Of a stretch of DNA of 64,000 nt, positions 42,442 to 51,587 are shown one piece after another. How positions within the stretch are numbered: position 1 is the stretch's first letter; each line of letters starts with the position of its first letter. Under the pieces are notes generated by a model. The model had not been told where the DNA came from, did no database searches, and worked only from the letters and a program-made list of their open reading frames with translations. The stretch spans positions 268,363 to 332,362 of the forward strand of contig NZ_BMVL01000008.1 of the NCBI RefSeq assembly GCF_014650695.1, given 5' to 3'. A program made the position numbers and the translations under genes. The stretch is from Streptomyces avidinii. Lineage in GTDB: Bacteria; Actinomycetota; Actinomycetes; Streptomycetales; Streptomycetaceae.

Positions 42442-43635
42442 ATGCCCGGAGACCCCACAGCACCCGACATGACCACCCAGCCCCGCCCCGTGTACGTCAT
42501 CGGGGCCGGCCCCGGCGGCCTCGCCGCGGCCGCCGCGCTGCGCGCCCGCGGGGTCCGTGCCGTGGTCGTCGAGAAGTCCGACGAGGTCGGCTCGTCCTGG
42601 CGGCGGCACTACGACCGGCTGCGCCTGCACACCACCCGCCGCCTCTCCGCCCTCCCGGGCCTGGCCATGCCGCGCCGCTTCGGGCGCTGGGTCTCCCGCG
42701 ACGACGTCGTGCGCTACCTGGAGAAGTACGCCGAGTTCCACGAGCTGGAGCTGGTCACCGGTGTGGAGGTGACCCGGATCGAGCGCGCCCCCGAGGGCGA
42801 GGACGGCTGGACCCTGCACGCCACCGGCGGGCGGGAGCTGGCCGCCGCGGCCGTCGTCATCGCCACCGGGTACAACCACACGCCCGCGCTCCCCGACTGG
42901 CCGGGCCTCGACGGGTACGAGGGCCGCCTGCTGCACGCCCGCGAGTACCGCAACCCCCGGCCGTACGCGGGCCAGGACGTCCTCGTCGTCGGCGTCGGCA
43001 ATACCGGCGCCGAGATCGCCGTCGACCTCGTCGAGGGCGGCGCGGCACGGGTGCGGCTCGCCGTGCGCAACGCGCCGCACATCATGCGCCGCTCCACCGC
43101 GGGCTGGCCGGCCCAGCGCAGCGGCATCCTCGTACGCCGGCTGCCGGCGCGGCTCGTGGACCGGCTGTCGGCGGTCGTCGCCAGGGCCTCCGTACCGGAC
43201 CTGTCCGCGTACGGGCTTCCGCGCCCCGCCACCGGCCTGTACAGCAGGGTGAAGCAGGGGTCGATACCGGTTCAGGACGTCGGTCTGATCGACGCGGTGC
43301 GCAGCGGCAGGGTGGAGCCGGTGGCCGCCGTCGAGGCCTTCGAGGGCGCCGAGGTGCTGCTCGCGGACGGCTCGCGGATCACCCCGGACGCGGTGATCGC
43401 GGCGACCGGCTACCGCCGGGCGCTGGAGGGCCTGGTCGGCCACCTGGGGGTGCTGGACGAGCGCGGCCGGCCCCGTACCCACGGCGCCCGCTCCCCCGAA
43501 CAGGCCCGCGGCCTGTACTTCACGGGCTTCTCGAACCCCATCAGCGGCATGTTCCGGGAGATGGCCCTGGACGCGGAGAAGATCGCCAAGGCGATCGCCC
43601 GCCGCTCGCGCACCGCCGAGGCAGCCGCTCGATGA
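42442..43635 (+). CDS. NAD(P)/FAD-dependent monooxygenase-like oxidoreductase
   Basis: A 397-residue flavoprotein. FAD-binding GAGPGGLAAA (about residues 18-27), NADPH-binding GVGNTGAEIAVDL (about 184-196) and FATGY-type motifs (VIATGYNHTPALPDWPG, IAATGYRRAL) match flavin-containing or Baeyer-Villiger monooxygenases and the CzcO group. No palindrome copy is at its promoter. The ATG 42442 is chosen because of the -10 box; ATG 42469 is an alternative. It overlaps the next gene by 4 bp. Confidence 0.88.
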   Translation: MPGDPTAPDMTTQPRPVYVIGAGPGGLAAAAALRARGVRAVVVEKSDEVGSSWRRHYDRLRLHTTRRLSALPGLAMPRRFGRWVSRDDVVRYLEKYAEFHELELVTGVEVTRIERAPEGEDGWTLHATGGRELAAAAVVIATGYNHTPALPDWPGLDGYEGRLLHAREYRNPRPYAGQDVLVVGVGNTGAEIAVDLVEGGAARVRLAVRNAPHIMRRSTAGWPAQRSGILVRRLPARLVDRLSAVVARASVPDLSAYGLPRPATGLYSRVKQGSIPVQDVGLIDAVRSGRVEPVAAVEAFEGAEVLLADGSRITPDAVIAATGYRRALEGLVGHLGVLDERGRPRTHGARSPEQARGLYFTGFSNPISGMFREMALDAEKIAKAIARRSRTAEAAAR

Positions 43636-44204
43636 GCAATTCCGATGCCGCCGCCATCCTCACGACGCACGACCCGGCACTGGCGATCCGCGCCGTGCGC
43701 ACCCTGCTGGGTATCGCGGACACCACGGGCGCGGAGGTCGACTTCGAGGCGGTGATCCGGTCGCCGGAGGTCCTGGCCCGTGTGCGTGAGGTGCTGCCCG
43801 CCCTCAAGTGGTCGGCCGCGGCCGGAGTGGAGCACGGTTCGTCGGACGCCGGCGACGACCCGGCGCGGTGCCTGCCGGTCCGGGTGTTCGACTGGTGCCA
43901 CCCGCTGGATCTCGCCGAGCCGTTCATCGCCTCGCTGGGACCCGACGCCGCGGCCGTCCGGTTCGATCTGGAGGCCTGGCCCGAGGTCCCCGAGGCCGGG
44001 CTGGAACGCGTCTCGCAGAAGTACGCGTACCTCACGCTCTCGGTGAACTCCCGCGACCTCTACCAGGACGAGCCGTCCGACGACCACACCGTCCACGTGC
44101 ACGTGCGGTACGCCGCCCTCGCCGAGGACACCGCCCGCATCGAGTGGCTCGCCGATCAGGTCGGCGGCCGGTTCACCGGCAGGGTGGAGACGGCACCCCT
44201 GTGA
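43632..44204 (+). CDS. Uncharacterised 190-residue protein
   Basis: A soluble acidic protein with no motif I recognise. The segment LKWSAAAGVEHGSSDAGDDPARCLPVR and DWCHPLDLAEPF carry its only Cys residues. SRDLYQDEPSDDHTVHVHVRYAALAED looks like a beta-rich core. Its ATG overlaps the monooxygenase stop (ATGA), so it is co-expressed with that enzyme. Confidence 0.7.
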   Translation: MSNSDAAAILTTHDPALAIRAVRTLLGIADTTGAEVDFEAVIRSPEVLARVREVLPALKWSAAAGVEHGSSDAGDDPARCLPVRVFDWCHPLDLAEPFIASLGPDAAAVRFDLEAWPEVPEAGLERVSQKYAYLTLSVNSRDLYQDEPSDDHTVHVHVRYAALAEDTARIEWLADQVGGRFTGRVETAPL

Positions 44205-44332
44205 GCGACCGGGCGGGCGAGGCCCGTCCCGGTGGTCGCGTCGGCCGAATCGCGCCCTGGACCGGTCCCGGCGGGATCTGTCACCGTTCACTTCACCACA
44301 CCACCTCCACACCTTTCCTGCGCAGCCCTGTT

Positions 44333-44349
44333 CCTGACGGCACGTCAGT
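44333..44349. promoter_or_regulatory. TetR-type operator, copy 9
   Basis: CCTGACG GCA CGTCAGT, perfect in the core, the upstream one of two tandem copies centred 24 bp apart before the NDP-forming ligase gene. Confidence 0.8.
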
Positions 44350-44356
44350 TCAGTAA

Positions 44357-44373
44357 TCTGACTACACGTCAGT
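44357..44373. promoter_or_regulatory. TetR-type operator, copy 10 (one mismatch)
   Basis: TCTGACT ACA CGTCAGT. Overlaps TAATCT (44354-44359), a possible -10. Both copies share the CACGTCAGTT string, suggesting a recent duplication. Confidence 0.75.
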
Positions 44374-44418
44374 TATTGAGTTCCATCGAGGTTCATCGAG
44401 CAGGAGTGGGCGGCAACG

Positions 44419-46653
44419 ATGCTTGGATCTACTCACGGCACCCTCACCACCGACTTCCGCGCACGTGTCGAGGCCTGCGGGGAGTCTCCCAGGACCGCCG
44501 TCCACTCGTCGGCGGCCCCCTCGGCCGACGACGCGGCCCCCCTCGACGTCAGCGGACGACCGCTGCACGCAGACGTCCCCGACCTGGACCGGTTCTTCCG
44601 ACCCGAGTCCGTCGCCGTCATCGGCGCATCCGACGCCGAGGGCAAGCCCAACACCGGAATCACCCGCCAGCTCATCGCCTGGGCGGAGCGCGTCGGCGCC
44701 CGGCTCCACCCCGTGCACCCCACCCGCCCCACCGTCTTCGGGCTGACCTGCCACGCCTCCGTGGCCGACCTGCCCGAACAGGTGGACCTCGCCGTCCTCC
44801 TCGTCGCCGACCCGCTGCCCGTCATCGAGGAACTGGCCGAGACCAAGGTCAAGTTCGCCGTCGCCTTCGCCTCCGGCTTCGCGGAGACCGGGGATGCGGG
44901 CGCCGCCGCCCAGGAGCGGCTCGGCGCCGCCGTGCGGCGCTCGGGCCTGCGTCTGCTGGGTCCCAACACCAACCTCAACGCCTTCGAGGAGTTCCGCGAG
45001 GACCTCGACGGCCCCGCGATCGCCCTGATCACCCAGTCCGGCCACCAGGGCCGGCCCGTCTACACCCTCCAGGAGCTCGGCATCCGGCTCTCCCACTGGG
45101 CGCCGACCGGCAACGAGGCCGACCTGGAGACCGCCGACTTCATCTCCTACTTCGCCGAGCAGCCCGAGGTCGGGGCCATCGCCTGCTACGTGGAGGGCCT
45201 CAAGGACGGCCGGTCCTTCCTGCTCGCCGCCGACCGGGCCGCACGCAACGGGGTCCCGGTCGTCGCCGTCAAGGTCGGCCGCACCGAGACCGGCGCGCGC
45301 ACGGCCGCCTCCCACACGGGGAAGCTCACCGGCGCCGACACCGTCGTGGACGCCGCCATGCGCCAGTTCGGCGTCATCCGCGTCGACGGGCTCGACGAGC
45401 TCCAGGACACCGCGGCCCTGCTCGCCCGGGCCCGCAGGCCCAAGGCCGACGGGGTCGTCGTCTATTCCATCTCCGGCGGCACCGGAGCCCACTTCTCCGA
45501 CCTGGCCACGGAGGCGGGCCTGTTCCTGCCCACCCTCTCGCAGGCCAAGCAGGACGAGCTCCACCAGTGGATCCCCGCTTACCTGAACGTCGCCAACCCC
45601 ATCGACAACGGCGGCCACCCGGTCGGCGACTGGCGCGGCCGGAAGATCATCGACGCGATCCTCGCCGACCCCGAGGTGGGCGTCCTGATCTGCCCGATCA
45701 CCGGGCCCTTCCCGCCCATGAGCGACCGGCTCGCCCAGGACCTGGTGGACGCGGCCGAGCAGAGCGACAAACTGATCTGCGTGATCTGGGGCTCCCCCGT
45801 CGGCACCGAGGACGCCTACCGCACCACCCTCCTCGGCTCCTCCCGGGTGGCCACCTTCCGCACCTTCGGCAACTGCATCACCGCCGTCCGCGCCTACCTC
45901 GGCCACCACCGCTTCACCGCCGGCTACCGCTCCCCCTTCGAGGACGCACCCCGCACGCCCTCACCCTCGTACCGCAAGGCGCAGGCCCTCATGCGGCCGT
46001 CGCAGCAGCTCAGCGAGCACGCGGCGAAGCAGCTCCTGCGCGCCTACGGGATACGCGTCCCCCGCGAGCAGCTGGTGACGAGTGCGGCGGCGGCAGTCCG
46101 CGCCGCCGGGCTCGTCGGCTACCCGGTGGTGATGAAGGCCTCGGGCCCGCAGCTGGGCCACAAGACGGAACTCGGCCTCGTGAAGATCGGCCTCACCTCG
46201 GCGAGTCAGATCCGCGACGCGTACCGGGAGCTGACCGACATCGCGCGCTACGAGAACGTGCCGCTCGACGGGATCCTGGTCTGCCAGATGGTGGAGCGCG
46301 GCGTGGAGATGGTCGTCGGCGTGACGCAGGACGACCTCTTCGGCCCCACCGTCACGGTCGGTCTGGGCGGGGTCCTGGTGGAGGTCCTCCACGACGCGGC
46401 GGTCCGCGTGCCGCCGTTCGGCGAGGACCAGGCGCGGGCCATGCTGAGGGAACTGCGCGGGCATGCGCTGCTGGAGGGCGTACGGGGGGCTCCGCCGGCG
46501 GATGTGGACGCCCTGGTCGAAGTCGTGCTGCGGATCCAGCGGATGGCCCTGGAACTGGGCGACGAGCTGTCCGAGCTGGACATCAACCCCCTGATGGTCC
46601 TCCCCCGCGGCCAGGGGGCGGTGGCCCTGGACGCCCTGGCCATCTGCCGCTGA
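44419..46653 (+). CDS. NDP-forming acyl-CoA synthetase (acetate-CoA ligase ADP-forming type)
   Basis: A 744-residue fused enzyme. It has a CoA-binding Rossmann domain (SVAVIGASDAEGKPNTGI, about residues 64-81), a succinyl-CoA-ligase-like flavodoxin domain (ALITQSGHQGRP and SHTGKLTGAD) and a C-terminal ATP-grasp domain (YPVVMKASGPQLGHKTELG and ELDINPLMV). It interconverts acyl-CoA and acid with ATP or ADP through a phospho-His. The presence of such an enzyme beside an acyl-CoA pathway suggests salvage or activation of a small acid. CAGGAG lies 12 nt before the ATG. Two operators control it; the hydratase gene follows after a 125-bp gap. Confidence 0.9.
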   Translation: MLGSTHGTLTTDFRARVEACGESPRTAVHSSAAPSADDAAPLDVSGRPLHADVPDLDRFFRPESVAVIGASDAEGKPNTGITRQLIAWAERVGARLHPVHPTRPTVFGLTCHASVADLPEQVDLAVLLVADPLPVIEELAETKVKFAVAFASGFAETGDAGAAAQERLGAAVRRSGLRLLGPNTNLNAFEEFREDLDGPAIALITQSGHQGRPVYTLQELGIRLSHWAPTGNEADLETADFISYFAEQPEVGAIACYVEGLKDGRSFLLAADRAARNGVPVVAVKVGRTETGARTAASHTGKLTGADTVVDAAMRQFGVIRVDGLDELQDTAALLARARRPKADGVVVYSISGGTGAHFSDLATEAGLFLPTLSQAKQDELHQWIPAYLNVANPIDNGGHPVGDWRGRKIIDAILADPEVGVLICPITGPFPPMSDRLAQDLVDAAEQSDKLICVIWGSPVGTEDAYRTTLLGSSRVATFRTFGNCITAVRAYLGHHRFTAGYRSPFEDAPRTPSPSYRKAQALMRPSQQLSEHAAKQLLRAYGIRVPREQLVTSAAAAVRAAGLVGYPVVMKASGPQLGHKTELGLVKIGLTSASQIRDAYRELTDIARYENVPLDGILVCQMVERGVEMVVGVTQDDLFGPTVTVGLGGVLVEVLHDAAVRVPPFGEDQARAMLRELRGHALLEGVRGAPPADVDALVEVVLRIQRMALELGDELSELDINPLMVLPRGQGAVALDALAICR

Positions 46654-46711
46654 GCCCGGTGGGGCGGCAACCGCTGCGCGGAGCCGCTCCCCGCCCCGCC
46701 CTTTCACCGTT

Positions 46712-46732
46712 CCTCGGGGCTCCGCCCCGAGG
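46712..46732. repeat. Streptomyces intergenic hairpin repeat
   Basis: CCTCGGGGC TCC GCCCCGAGG is a perfect 9-bp stem, followed by GGGGGCGGAGCCCCCG. Such CTCCGCCCC hairpins recur between genes in streptomycete genomes and may end or stabilise transcripts. Confidence 0.6.
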
Positions 46733-46778
46733 ACCCGGGGGCGGAGCCCCCGCACCACGCACGAACGGGAGTTCAGCC

Positions 46779-47582
46779 ATGACCGGCACCAACGAGGACC
46801 ACGTCCTCCACCGCATCGACAACGGCGTCGCCTGGATCACCCTCAACCGCCCCGAGGCGATGAACGCCGTCACCCCGGACCAGCGCGAGCGCGTCATCGC
46901 GCTGCTCGCCGAGGCATCCGCCGACCCCGGCGTCCGGGCCGTCGTCGTCACCGCCACCGGCAAGGGCTTCTGTGCGGGCGCCGACCTGCGCGGCGGGAGC
47001 ACCCCCGCGGGTGAGCGCGTCGCGGGCGACGTCGCCCGCATGATCCGCCTCGGCGCGCAGCGTCTGATCACCGCCGTGCTCGACTGCGAGAAGCCCGTAC
47101 TCGCCGCCGTCAACGGCACGGCCGCCGGTATCGGCGCGCACCTGGCCCTCGCCTGCGACCTCGTCATCGCCGCCGAACCGGCCCGCTTCATCGAGGTGTT
47201 CGTCCGCCGCGGGCTGGTCCCCGACGGCGGGGGCGCGTACCTGCTGCCGAGGCTCGTCGGCCCGCAGAAGGCCAAGGAGCTGATGTTCTTCGGCGACGCC
47301 GTTCCGGCCGTCGAGGCCGAGCGCCTGGGCCTGGTGAACCTGGTGGTTCCGGCCGAGGAGCTGGAGGCGACCGCCCGTGCGTGGGCCGAACGGCTCGCGC
47401 AGGGGCCCACCCGGGCCCTCGCCATGACGAAGCAGCTGGTCAATGCCTCCCTGGACGGGGACCGGGCGGCCGCGCTGGCCGCCGAGGCCACCGCTCAGGA
47501 GATCAACATGACCACGGCCGACGCGAACGAGGGCGTGGCCGGCTTCGTGGAGCGGCGCACGCCCAAGTACCTCGGCCGCTGA
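46779..47582 (+). CDS. Enoyl-CoA hydratase/isomerase
   Basis: A 267-residue crotonase. Oxyanion-hole strands are FCAGADLRGG (about residues 65-74) and NGTAAGIGAHLALACD (about 110-125). FVRRGLVPDGGGAYLLPRLVG retains a glycine-rich active-site loop with Asp in place of the usual catalytic Glu. It hydrates or isomerises an unsaturated acyl-CoA. GGGAG precedes the ATG. It probably shares the operator-controlled promoter of the upstream ligase. Confidence 0.92.
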   Translation: MTGTNEDHVLHRIDNGVAWITLNRPEAMNAVTPDQRERVIALLAEASADPGVRAVVVTATGKGFCAGADLRGGSTPAGERVAGDVARMIRLGAQRLITAVLDCEKPVLAAVNGTAAGIGAHLALACDLVIAAEPARFIEVFVRRGLVPDGGGAYLLPRLVGPQKAKELMFFGDAVPAVEAERLGLVNLVVPAEELEATARAWAERLAQGPTRALAMTKQLVNASLDGDRAAALAAEATAQEINMTTADANEGVAGFVERRTPKYLGR

Positions 47583-47601
47583 ATCCCGGACGGACCCTGA
47601 T

Positions 47602-47650
47602 CCGAGGCCTGAGGCCTGAATCCTGAGTCCTGAATCCTGAGTCCTGAATC
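47602..47650. repeat. CCTGAATCCTGAGT tandem repeats
   Basis: Imperfect 7-bp units (CCTGAAT / CCTGAGT) run through the gap between the hydratase stop and the convergent VOC gene. Confidence 0.7.
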
Positions 47651-47654
47651 GGTA

Positions 47655-48440
47655 CTACATCTGCGGGTCGGGCTTGAGCAGCGCGAACACCGCTCCGGCC
47701 GGGTCGGCCAGCCATGCGATCCGGCCGACCTCCGGGAGGTCGGTGGCGGGCATGAGCACCGACCCGCCGTTCGCCCTGGCCACCGCGACGGTCGCGTCGA
47801 CGTCCGCCGCCATGAAGTACGGCACCCAGCGCGCCCGCTCGCCCTCGCCCTCGCCCCTGAAGGGGGCGACCCCGCCGAAGGAGGCGTCCTGCTGGTCCCC
47901 GTCGGCGGTGCTCAGCACCCGGTACGTCATCCCGGGGGCGGGCATCTCGGCGCTGCGCCAGCCGAACAGCCCGGCGTAGAAAGCGATGTCGGCGACGGGG
48001 TCCGGTACGTGGAGCTCCGTCCACAGCAGGGCGTTCTCGGCGGAGGTCAGCTGGAGTCCGCCGGTCTTGCCGGGCTGCCATACGGCGAACTCGGCGCCCT
48101 GCGGGTCGGTGTACTGGGCCAGCCAGCCCTCGCCCATGACGTCCATGGGCTCCATCCGGACCGTGCCGCCGCCGTCACGGACGGCTGCGGTGGTGGCCTG
48201 GACGTCGGGGGTCATGAAGTGCTGCATCCAGGCGGGGGTCGCCCCCTCCTCGGTGAGCGGCCCGAGCGCGGCGACGGTCCTGCCGCCCACCTGGAAGAAG
48301 CCGTACCCGCCCGCCTCGGGCCCGGCGGAGACGAACTCCCAGCCGAGGACCGCTCCGTAGAACGCGGCGGCGGCATCGGTGTCGGGGCTGCCGAGGTCGA
48401 GCCAGTTGGGTGATCCGGTGGTGAAGTCGGTGCCGAGCAT
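47655..48440 (-). CDS. Two-domain VOC protein (second)
   Basis: A 261-residue protein of two VOC modules: SPNWLDLGSPDTDAAAAFYGAVLGW ... FAVWQPG and LLWTELHVPDPVADIAFYAGLFGW ... VFALLKPDP. It shares layout and several motifs with the VOC protein at 35.0 kb. GGGAGG precedes the ATG. Catalytic metal ligands are not conserved enough to name an activity. Confidence 0.88.
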   Translation of the reverse strand: MLGTDFTTGSPNWLDLGSPDTDAAAAFYGAVLGWEFVSAGPEAGGYGFFQVGGRTVAALGPLTEEGATPAWMQHFMTPDVQATTAAVRDGGGTVRMEPMDVMGEGWLAQYTDPQGAEFAVWQPGKTGGLQLTSAENALLWTELHVPDPVADIAFYAGLFGWRSAEMPAPGMTYRVLSTADGDQQDASFGGVAPFRGEGEGERARWVPYFMAADVDATVAVARANGGSVLMPATDLPEVGRIAWLADPAGAVFALLKPDPQM

Positions 48441-48637
48441 GGGGTCCTCCCGGGGTACGGCGGCGGTACGAGGTCGCTGCCACGATGCCGAGCCTCCACC
48501 CGAGCCCGGGCGCACGGACCCACGCAGACGGGGGGTTTCACTCGTGTGGGGGTACGGACACCGGGCCCCCTCCCTCCTGCTCTGCCCCGTCCGGTCCCGC
48601 CGCGCCGCGATCCCCGCGGGTGGGCCTCACCCACCCC

Positions 48638-48666
48638 TTCACATCTGACGAACCGTCAGCTTCAAT
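48638..48666 (+). promoter_or_regulatory. Flavin reductase promoter with operator as spacer
   Basis: TTCACA (48638-48643) and TTCAAT (48661-48666) are separated by exactly 17 bp, which is the operator copy 11. Confidence 0.55.
48644..48660. promoter_or_regulatory. TetR-type operator, copy 11
   Basis: TCTGACG AAC CGTCAGC, perfect in the core and identical in sequence to copy 4, 16 bp before the flavin reductase start. Confidence 0.82.
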
Positions 48667-48676
48667 CGGAAGGGTG

Positions 48677-49309
48677 ATGGGACATGCAGGGATGGCGGCC
48701 ACCGTCGTCCGATACCTCAGGTCAGTCGGCTCCCCCACCTCCGCCTCGGCGCAGCGGGAACCCGAGTCCGTCGACGCCCTGCCGCGTCCCGATCTGCGGG
48801 CCGTCGGCGCGGACGAGCGCGCGCCGGTGTCCCCCGCCGAGTTCCGGGCCGTGCTCGGGAACTTCGCCAGCGGGGTGACCGTCATCACCGCGCCGCCCGG
48901 CGAGGACGAGGAGGGCCCGGCCGGCTTCGCCTGCCAGTCCTTCGCCTCGCTCTCCCTCGACCCGCCCCTGGTCACCTTCATGGTGGCCCGTACGTCGACC
49001 ACCTGGCCGCGGATCGCCCGCGCCGGGGTGTTCTGCGTCAACATCCTCGGGGCCGAACAGGGCGAGCTGTGCCGGTCCTTCGCCGTCAGCGGAGCGGACA
49101 AGTTCGCCGGGGTGAGCCACACACCCGCCCCCGTCACGGGATCACCGCAGCTCGACGCCGTGCCTGCCTGGATCGACTGCCGGATCCAGGCCGTGCACAC
49201 CGGCGGGGACCACCTCATCGTCGTGGGCCGGGTCGTGGCCATGGGCGCGGCCGGCGAGGGCGAGCCGCTCCTCTTCCACAAGGGCCGCTTCGGCCGCCTG
49301 GCCGACTGA
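48677..49309 (+). CDS. Flavin reductase-like protein (HsaB/HpaC type)
   Basis: A 210-residue split-barrel flavin reductase. FRAVLGNFASGVTVIT (about residues 55-70), ACQSFASLSLDPPLVTFMV and VFCVNILGAEQ are the family signature; the ending LLFHKGRFGRL is also typical. These enzymes supply reduced flavin to a partner monooxygenase. No oxygenase component is adjacent, but the LLM enzymes at the window start share the same operator. GGAAGG lies 3 nt before the ATG. It is monocistronic. Confidence 0.9.
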   Translation: MGHAGMAATVVRYLRSVGSPTSASAQREPESVDALPRPDLRAVGADERAPVSPAEFRAVLGNFASGVTVITAPPGEDEEGPAGFACQSFASLSLDPPLVTFMVARTSTTWPRIARAGVFCVNILGAEQGELCRSFAVSGADKFAGVSHTPAPVTGSPQLDAVPAWIDCRIQAVHTGGDHLIVVGRVVAMGAAGEGEPLLFHKGRFGRLAD

Positions 49310-49490
49310 CTGCCCCGACGAGCCGGCCGAGCGGCCCGCCCCCGGTCCCGCTCCCGCACCCCGCTCCCGGGCACTTCGACGCCCCGGTGTCGGCTCCACT
49401 GCGTAAGCTCCCCACGGGGGCGGGCCACTTCGGAGCCCGAGCCCCCTCGGACTCTTCGATCCACGGGGATTTGACTTGATACTCGAGCTG

Positions 49491-50423
49491 ATGCGCCGCA
49501 CGCGCGGCGCGATCGCCGTCACGGTCGCCACCGGCGCCCTCCTGGTGGCCGCCTCGCCGGCCTCCTCCGCCGCGCCGGTCGCCGCACCTCCGACCACCGC
49601 TGCCGGCGCGATCCTGATCGACGGCACCACCGGTGCCACGCTCACCAGCAAGGACGCCGACACACAGCGTCAGATGGCGAGCACCACGAAGATCATGGCT
49701 GCTCAGGTCGTGCTCCGTACGCCCGACCTGAACTACGACCAGAAGGTCACCATCAAGCAGGAGTACGCCGACTACGTCGTCCGCGAGGGCGCGAGCACGG
49801 CCCACCTGAAGGTGGGTGCCACTCCGACGGTCCGCCAGCTGCTGTACGCGCTGATGCTCCCGTCGGGCTGCGACGCGGCCTACGCCCTCGCCGACACCTT
49901 CGGCAAGGGCGCGACCACGCAGGCCCGCACGGCGGACTTCATCGCGCAGATGAACGCCAAGGCGAAGTCGCTGGGCATGACCAAGACCGTCTACGACTCC
50001 TTCGACGGCATCTCGCCGACCGGCAACAACCTCACCACCGCCCGTGACCTGGGCAAGCTCACCAAGTACGCGATGTCGGGCGTCGCCTTCCCGAAGATCG
50101 TGGCGACGACGACCTACAGCACGGGCGGCACCTCGACCGACGCCACGTGGGGCAACAGCAACCTGCTGGTCCGCGAGCGCCCCACCGGCTACGCGTACCC
50201 GGGCGCCACCGGCGTCAAGACCGGCACCGGCACCGCCGCGGGCAAGTGCCTCGTCTTCTCCGCGACCCGTAACGGCAAGACCGTCATCGGCGTCCTGCTG
50301 AACGACGAGGAGCGCTACGCGGACGCGATGAAGCTCATGGACTGGGCGCTCGGTGCGAGTGCCGGCTCCGGGGCGGCGGTGCAGCGCGGCAACACCGAGC
50401 CGATCCCGGACGTCCTCGACTGA
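49491..50423 (+). CDS. D-alanyl-D-alanine carboxypeptidase (peptidase S11)
   Basis: A 310-residue exported enzyme. A signal peptide (residues 1-26) precedes an S11 domain with Ser-Lys in ASTTKIMAAQ (SxxK), the second motif SGC in LPSGCDAAYALAD, and KTG in GVKTGTGTAAG. It trims stem peptides of peptidoglycan. The middle residue of SxN is Cys here rather than Asn. ATG 49491 is used; a TTG at 49476 with GGGGA upstream would add five residues. Confidence 0.9.
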   Translation: MRRTRGAIAVTVATGALLVAASPASSAAPVAAPPTTAAGAILIDGTTGATLTSKDADTQRQMASTTKIMAAQVVLRTPDLNYDQKVTIKQEYADYVVREGASTAHLKVGATPTVRQLLYALMLPSGCDAAYALADTFGKGATTQARTADFIAQMNAKAKSLGMTKTVYDSFDGISPTGNNLTTARDLGKLTKYAMSGVAFPKIVATTTYSTGGTSTDATWGNSNLLVRERPTGYAYPGATGVKTGTGTAAGKCLVFSATRNGKTVIGVLLNDEERYADAMKLMDWALGASAGSGAAVQRGNTEPIPDVLD

Positions 50424-50459
50424 CGCTGACACGGCTCACGCCTCACGCCTCGCACTTCG

Positions 50460-50502
50460 CGGCTCCTGCGCCGACGGGTTCGTCCCGCCGGCGCAGGAGC
50501 CG
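50460..50502. terminator. Bidirectional terminator hairpin
   Basis: CGGCTCCTGCGCCG (50460-50473) pairs perfectly with its complement at 50489-50502, between the convergent carboxypeptidase and alcohol dehydrogenase genes. Confidence 0.85.
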
Positions 50503-50519
50503 AGCCGTTTCCGGACGGG

Positions 50520-51587
50520 TCAGAAGGTGAGCACTCCGCGCGCCACCCGCCCGTGGTGGGCGTCGTCCGCGGCCTTGGCGAAGTCCTCCACCGGGTAGAC
50601 CTCCGTCACCAGCTCGTCCAGCAGCAGCCGGCCCTGCCGGTAGAGCTCGGCGTACAGGGCGATGTCGCGCTGCGGGCGCGAGGACCCGTACCGGCAACCC
50701 ATGATCGTCTTGTCCAGGTACATGGACGACACGAGGAACGACGCCTCCTCCTGGAAGCCGGGCACCCCGAGCAGGACCGCCTGCCCGTGCCGGTCGAGGA
50801 GGTCGATCGCCTGGCGGATCAGCTTGACGTTGCCCACGCACTCGAAGGCGTGATCGGCACCGGTCGGCAGGATCTCGCGGACCGCCGCCGAGGAGTCGGC
50901 CACCGCGGACGCGTCGATGAAGTGCGTGGCGCCGAACTGCCGGGCCACCGCCTCCTTCGCCGGGTTCGCGTCCACGGCCACGATCGTCGTGGCACCCGCT
51001 ATCCGGGCCCCCTGCAGGACGTTGAGACCGATGCCGCCGGTGCCGATGACGACCACGCTCTCGCCCCGGTCCACGCGCGCCCGGTTCAGCACCGCCCCCA
51101 CCCCGGTGAGGACCCCGCAGCCGATGAGCGCCGCCGAGGTCAGCGGGATGTCGGCCGGGATCCGCACCGCCTGCACGGCCTTGACGAGGGTGCGCTCGGC
51201 GAAGGCGGAGTTGGAGGCGAACTGGAACAACGGCGTGCCGCCCCGCGAGAAGGGCTGCCCCGGCATCCCGATCGCCTTGCGGCACATCGTCGGCCGGCCC
51301 CGGTCGCAGTCCGCACACGCCCCGCAGTTGGCGAGGGTGGACAGCGCCACGTGATCGCCCGGCACCACGTGCGTGACACCCGCGCCCACCGCCTCCACGA
51401 TGCCCGCGCCCTCGTGCCCCAGCACCACCGGCGGCGGGAACGGGATCGTCCCGTCGATCACCGACAGGTCGCTGTGGCACAGCCCGGCCGCCCCGATCGC
51501 GACCAGCACCTCCCCCGGCCCCGGATCGCGGATCTCCAGGTCGTCGACCACCTGGGCCTGCTTGCCGTCGAACACGACGCCTCTCAC
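50520..51587 (-). CDS. Zinc-dependent alcohol dehydrogenase (MDR superfamily)
   Basis: A 355-residue enzyme. Catalytic zinc ligands are in GLCHSD and GHEGAG; the structural zinc site is CGACADCDRGRPTMC; NAD binding is GTGGIGLNVLQGAR near residue 185. It oxidises an alcohol to an aldehyde or ketone. Its GTG overlaps the acyl-CoA dehydrogenase stop by 4 bp (GTGA), making it the third gene of an SDR / dehydrogenase operon under operator copy 12. Confidence 0.93.
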   Translation of the reverse strand: MRGVVFDGKQAQVVDDLEIRDPGPGEVLVAIGAAGLCHSDLSVIDGTIPFPPPVVLGHEGAGIVEAVGAGVTHVVPGDHVALSTLANCGACADCDRGRPTMCRKAIGMPGQPFSRGGTPLFQFASNSAFAERTLVKAVQAVRIPADIPLTSAALIGCGVLTGVGAVLNRARVDRGESVVVIGTGGIGLNVLQGARIAGATTIVAVDANPAKEAVARQFGATHFIDASAVADSSAAVREILPTGADHAFECVGNVKLIRQAIDLLDRHGQAVLLGVPGFQEEASFLVSSMYLDKTIMGCRYGSSRPQRDIALYAELYRQGRLLLDELVTEVYPVEDFAKAADDAHHGRVARGVLTF

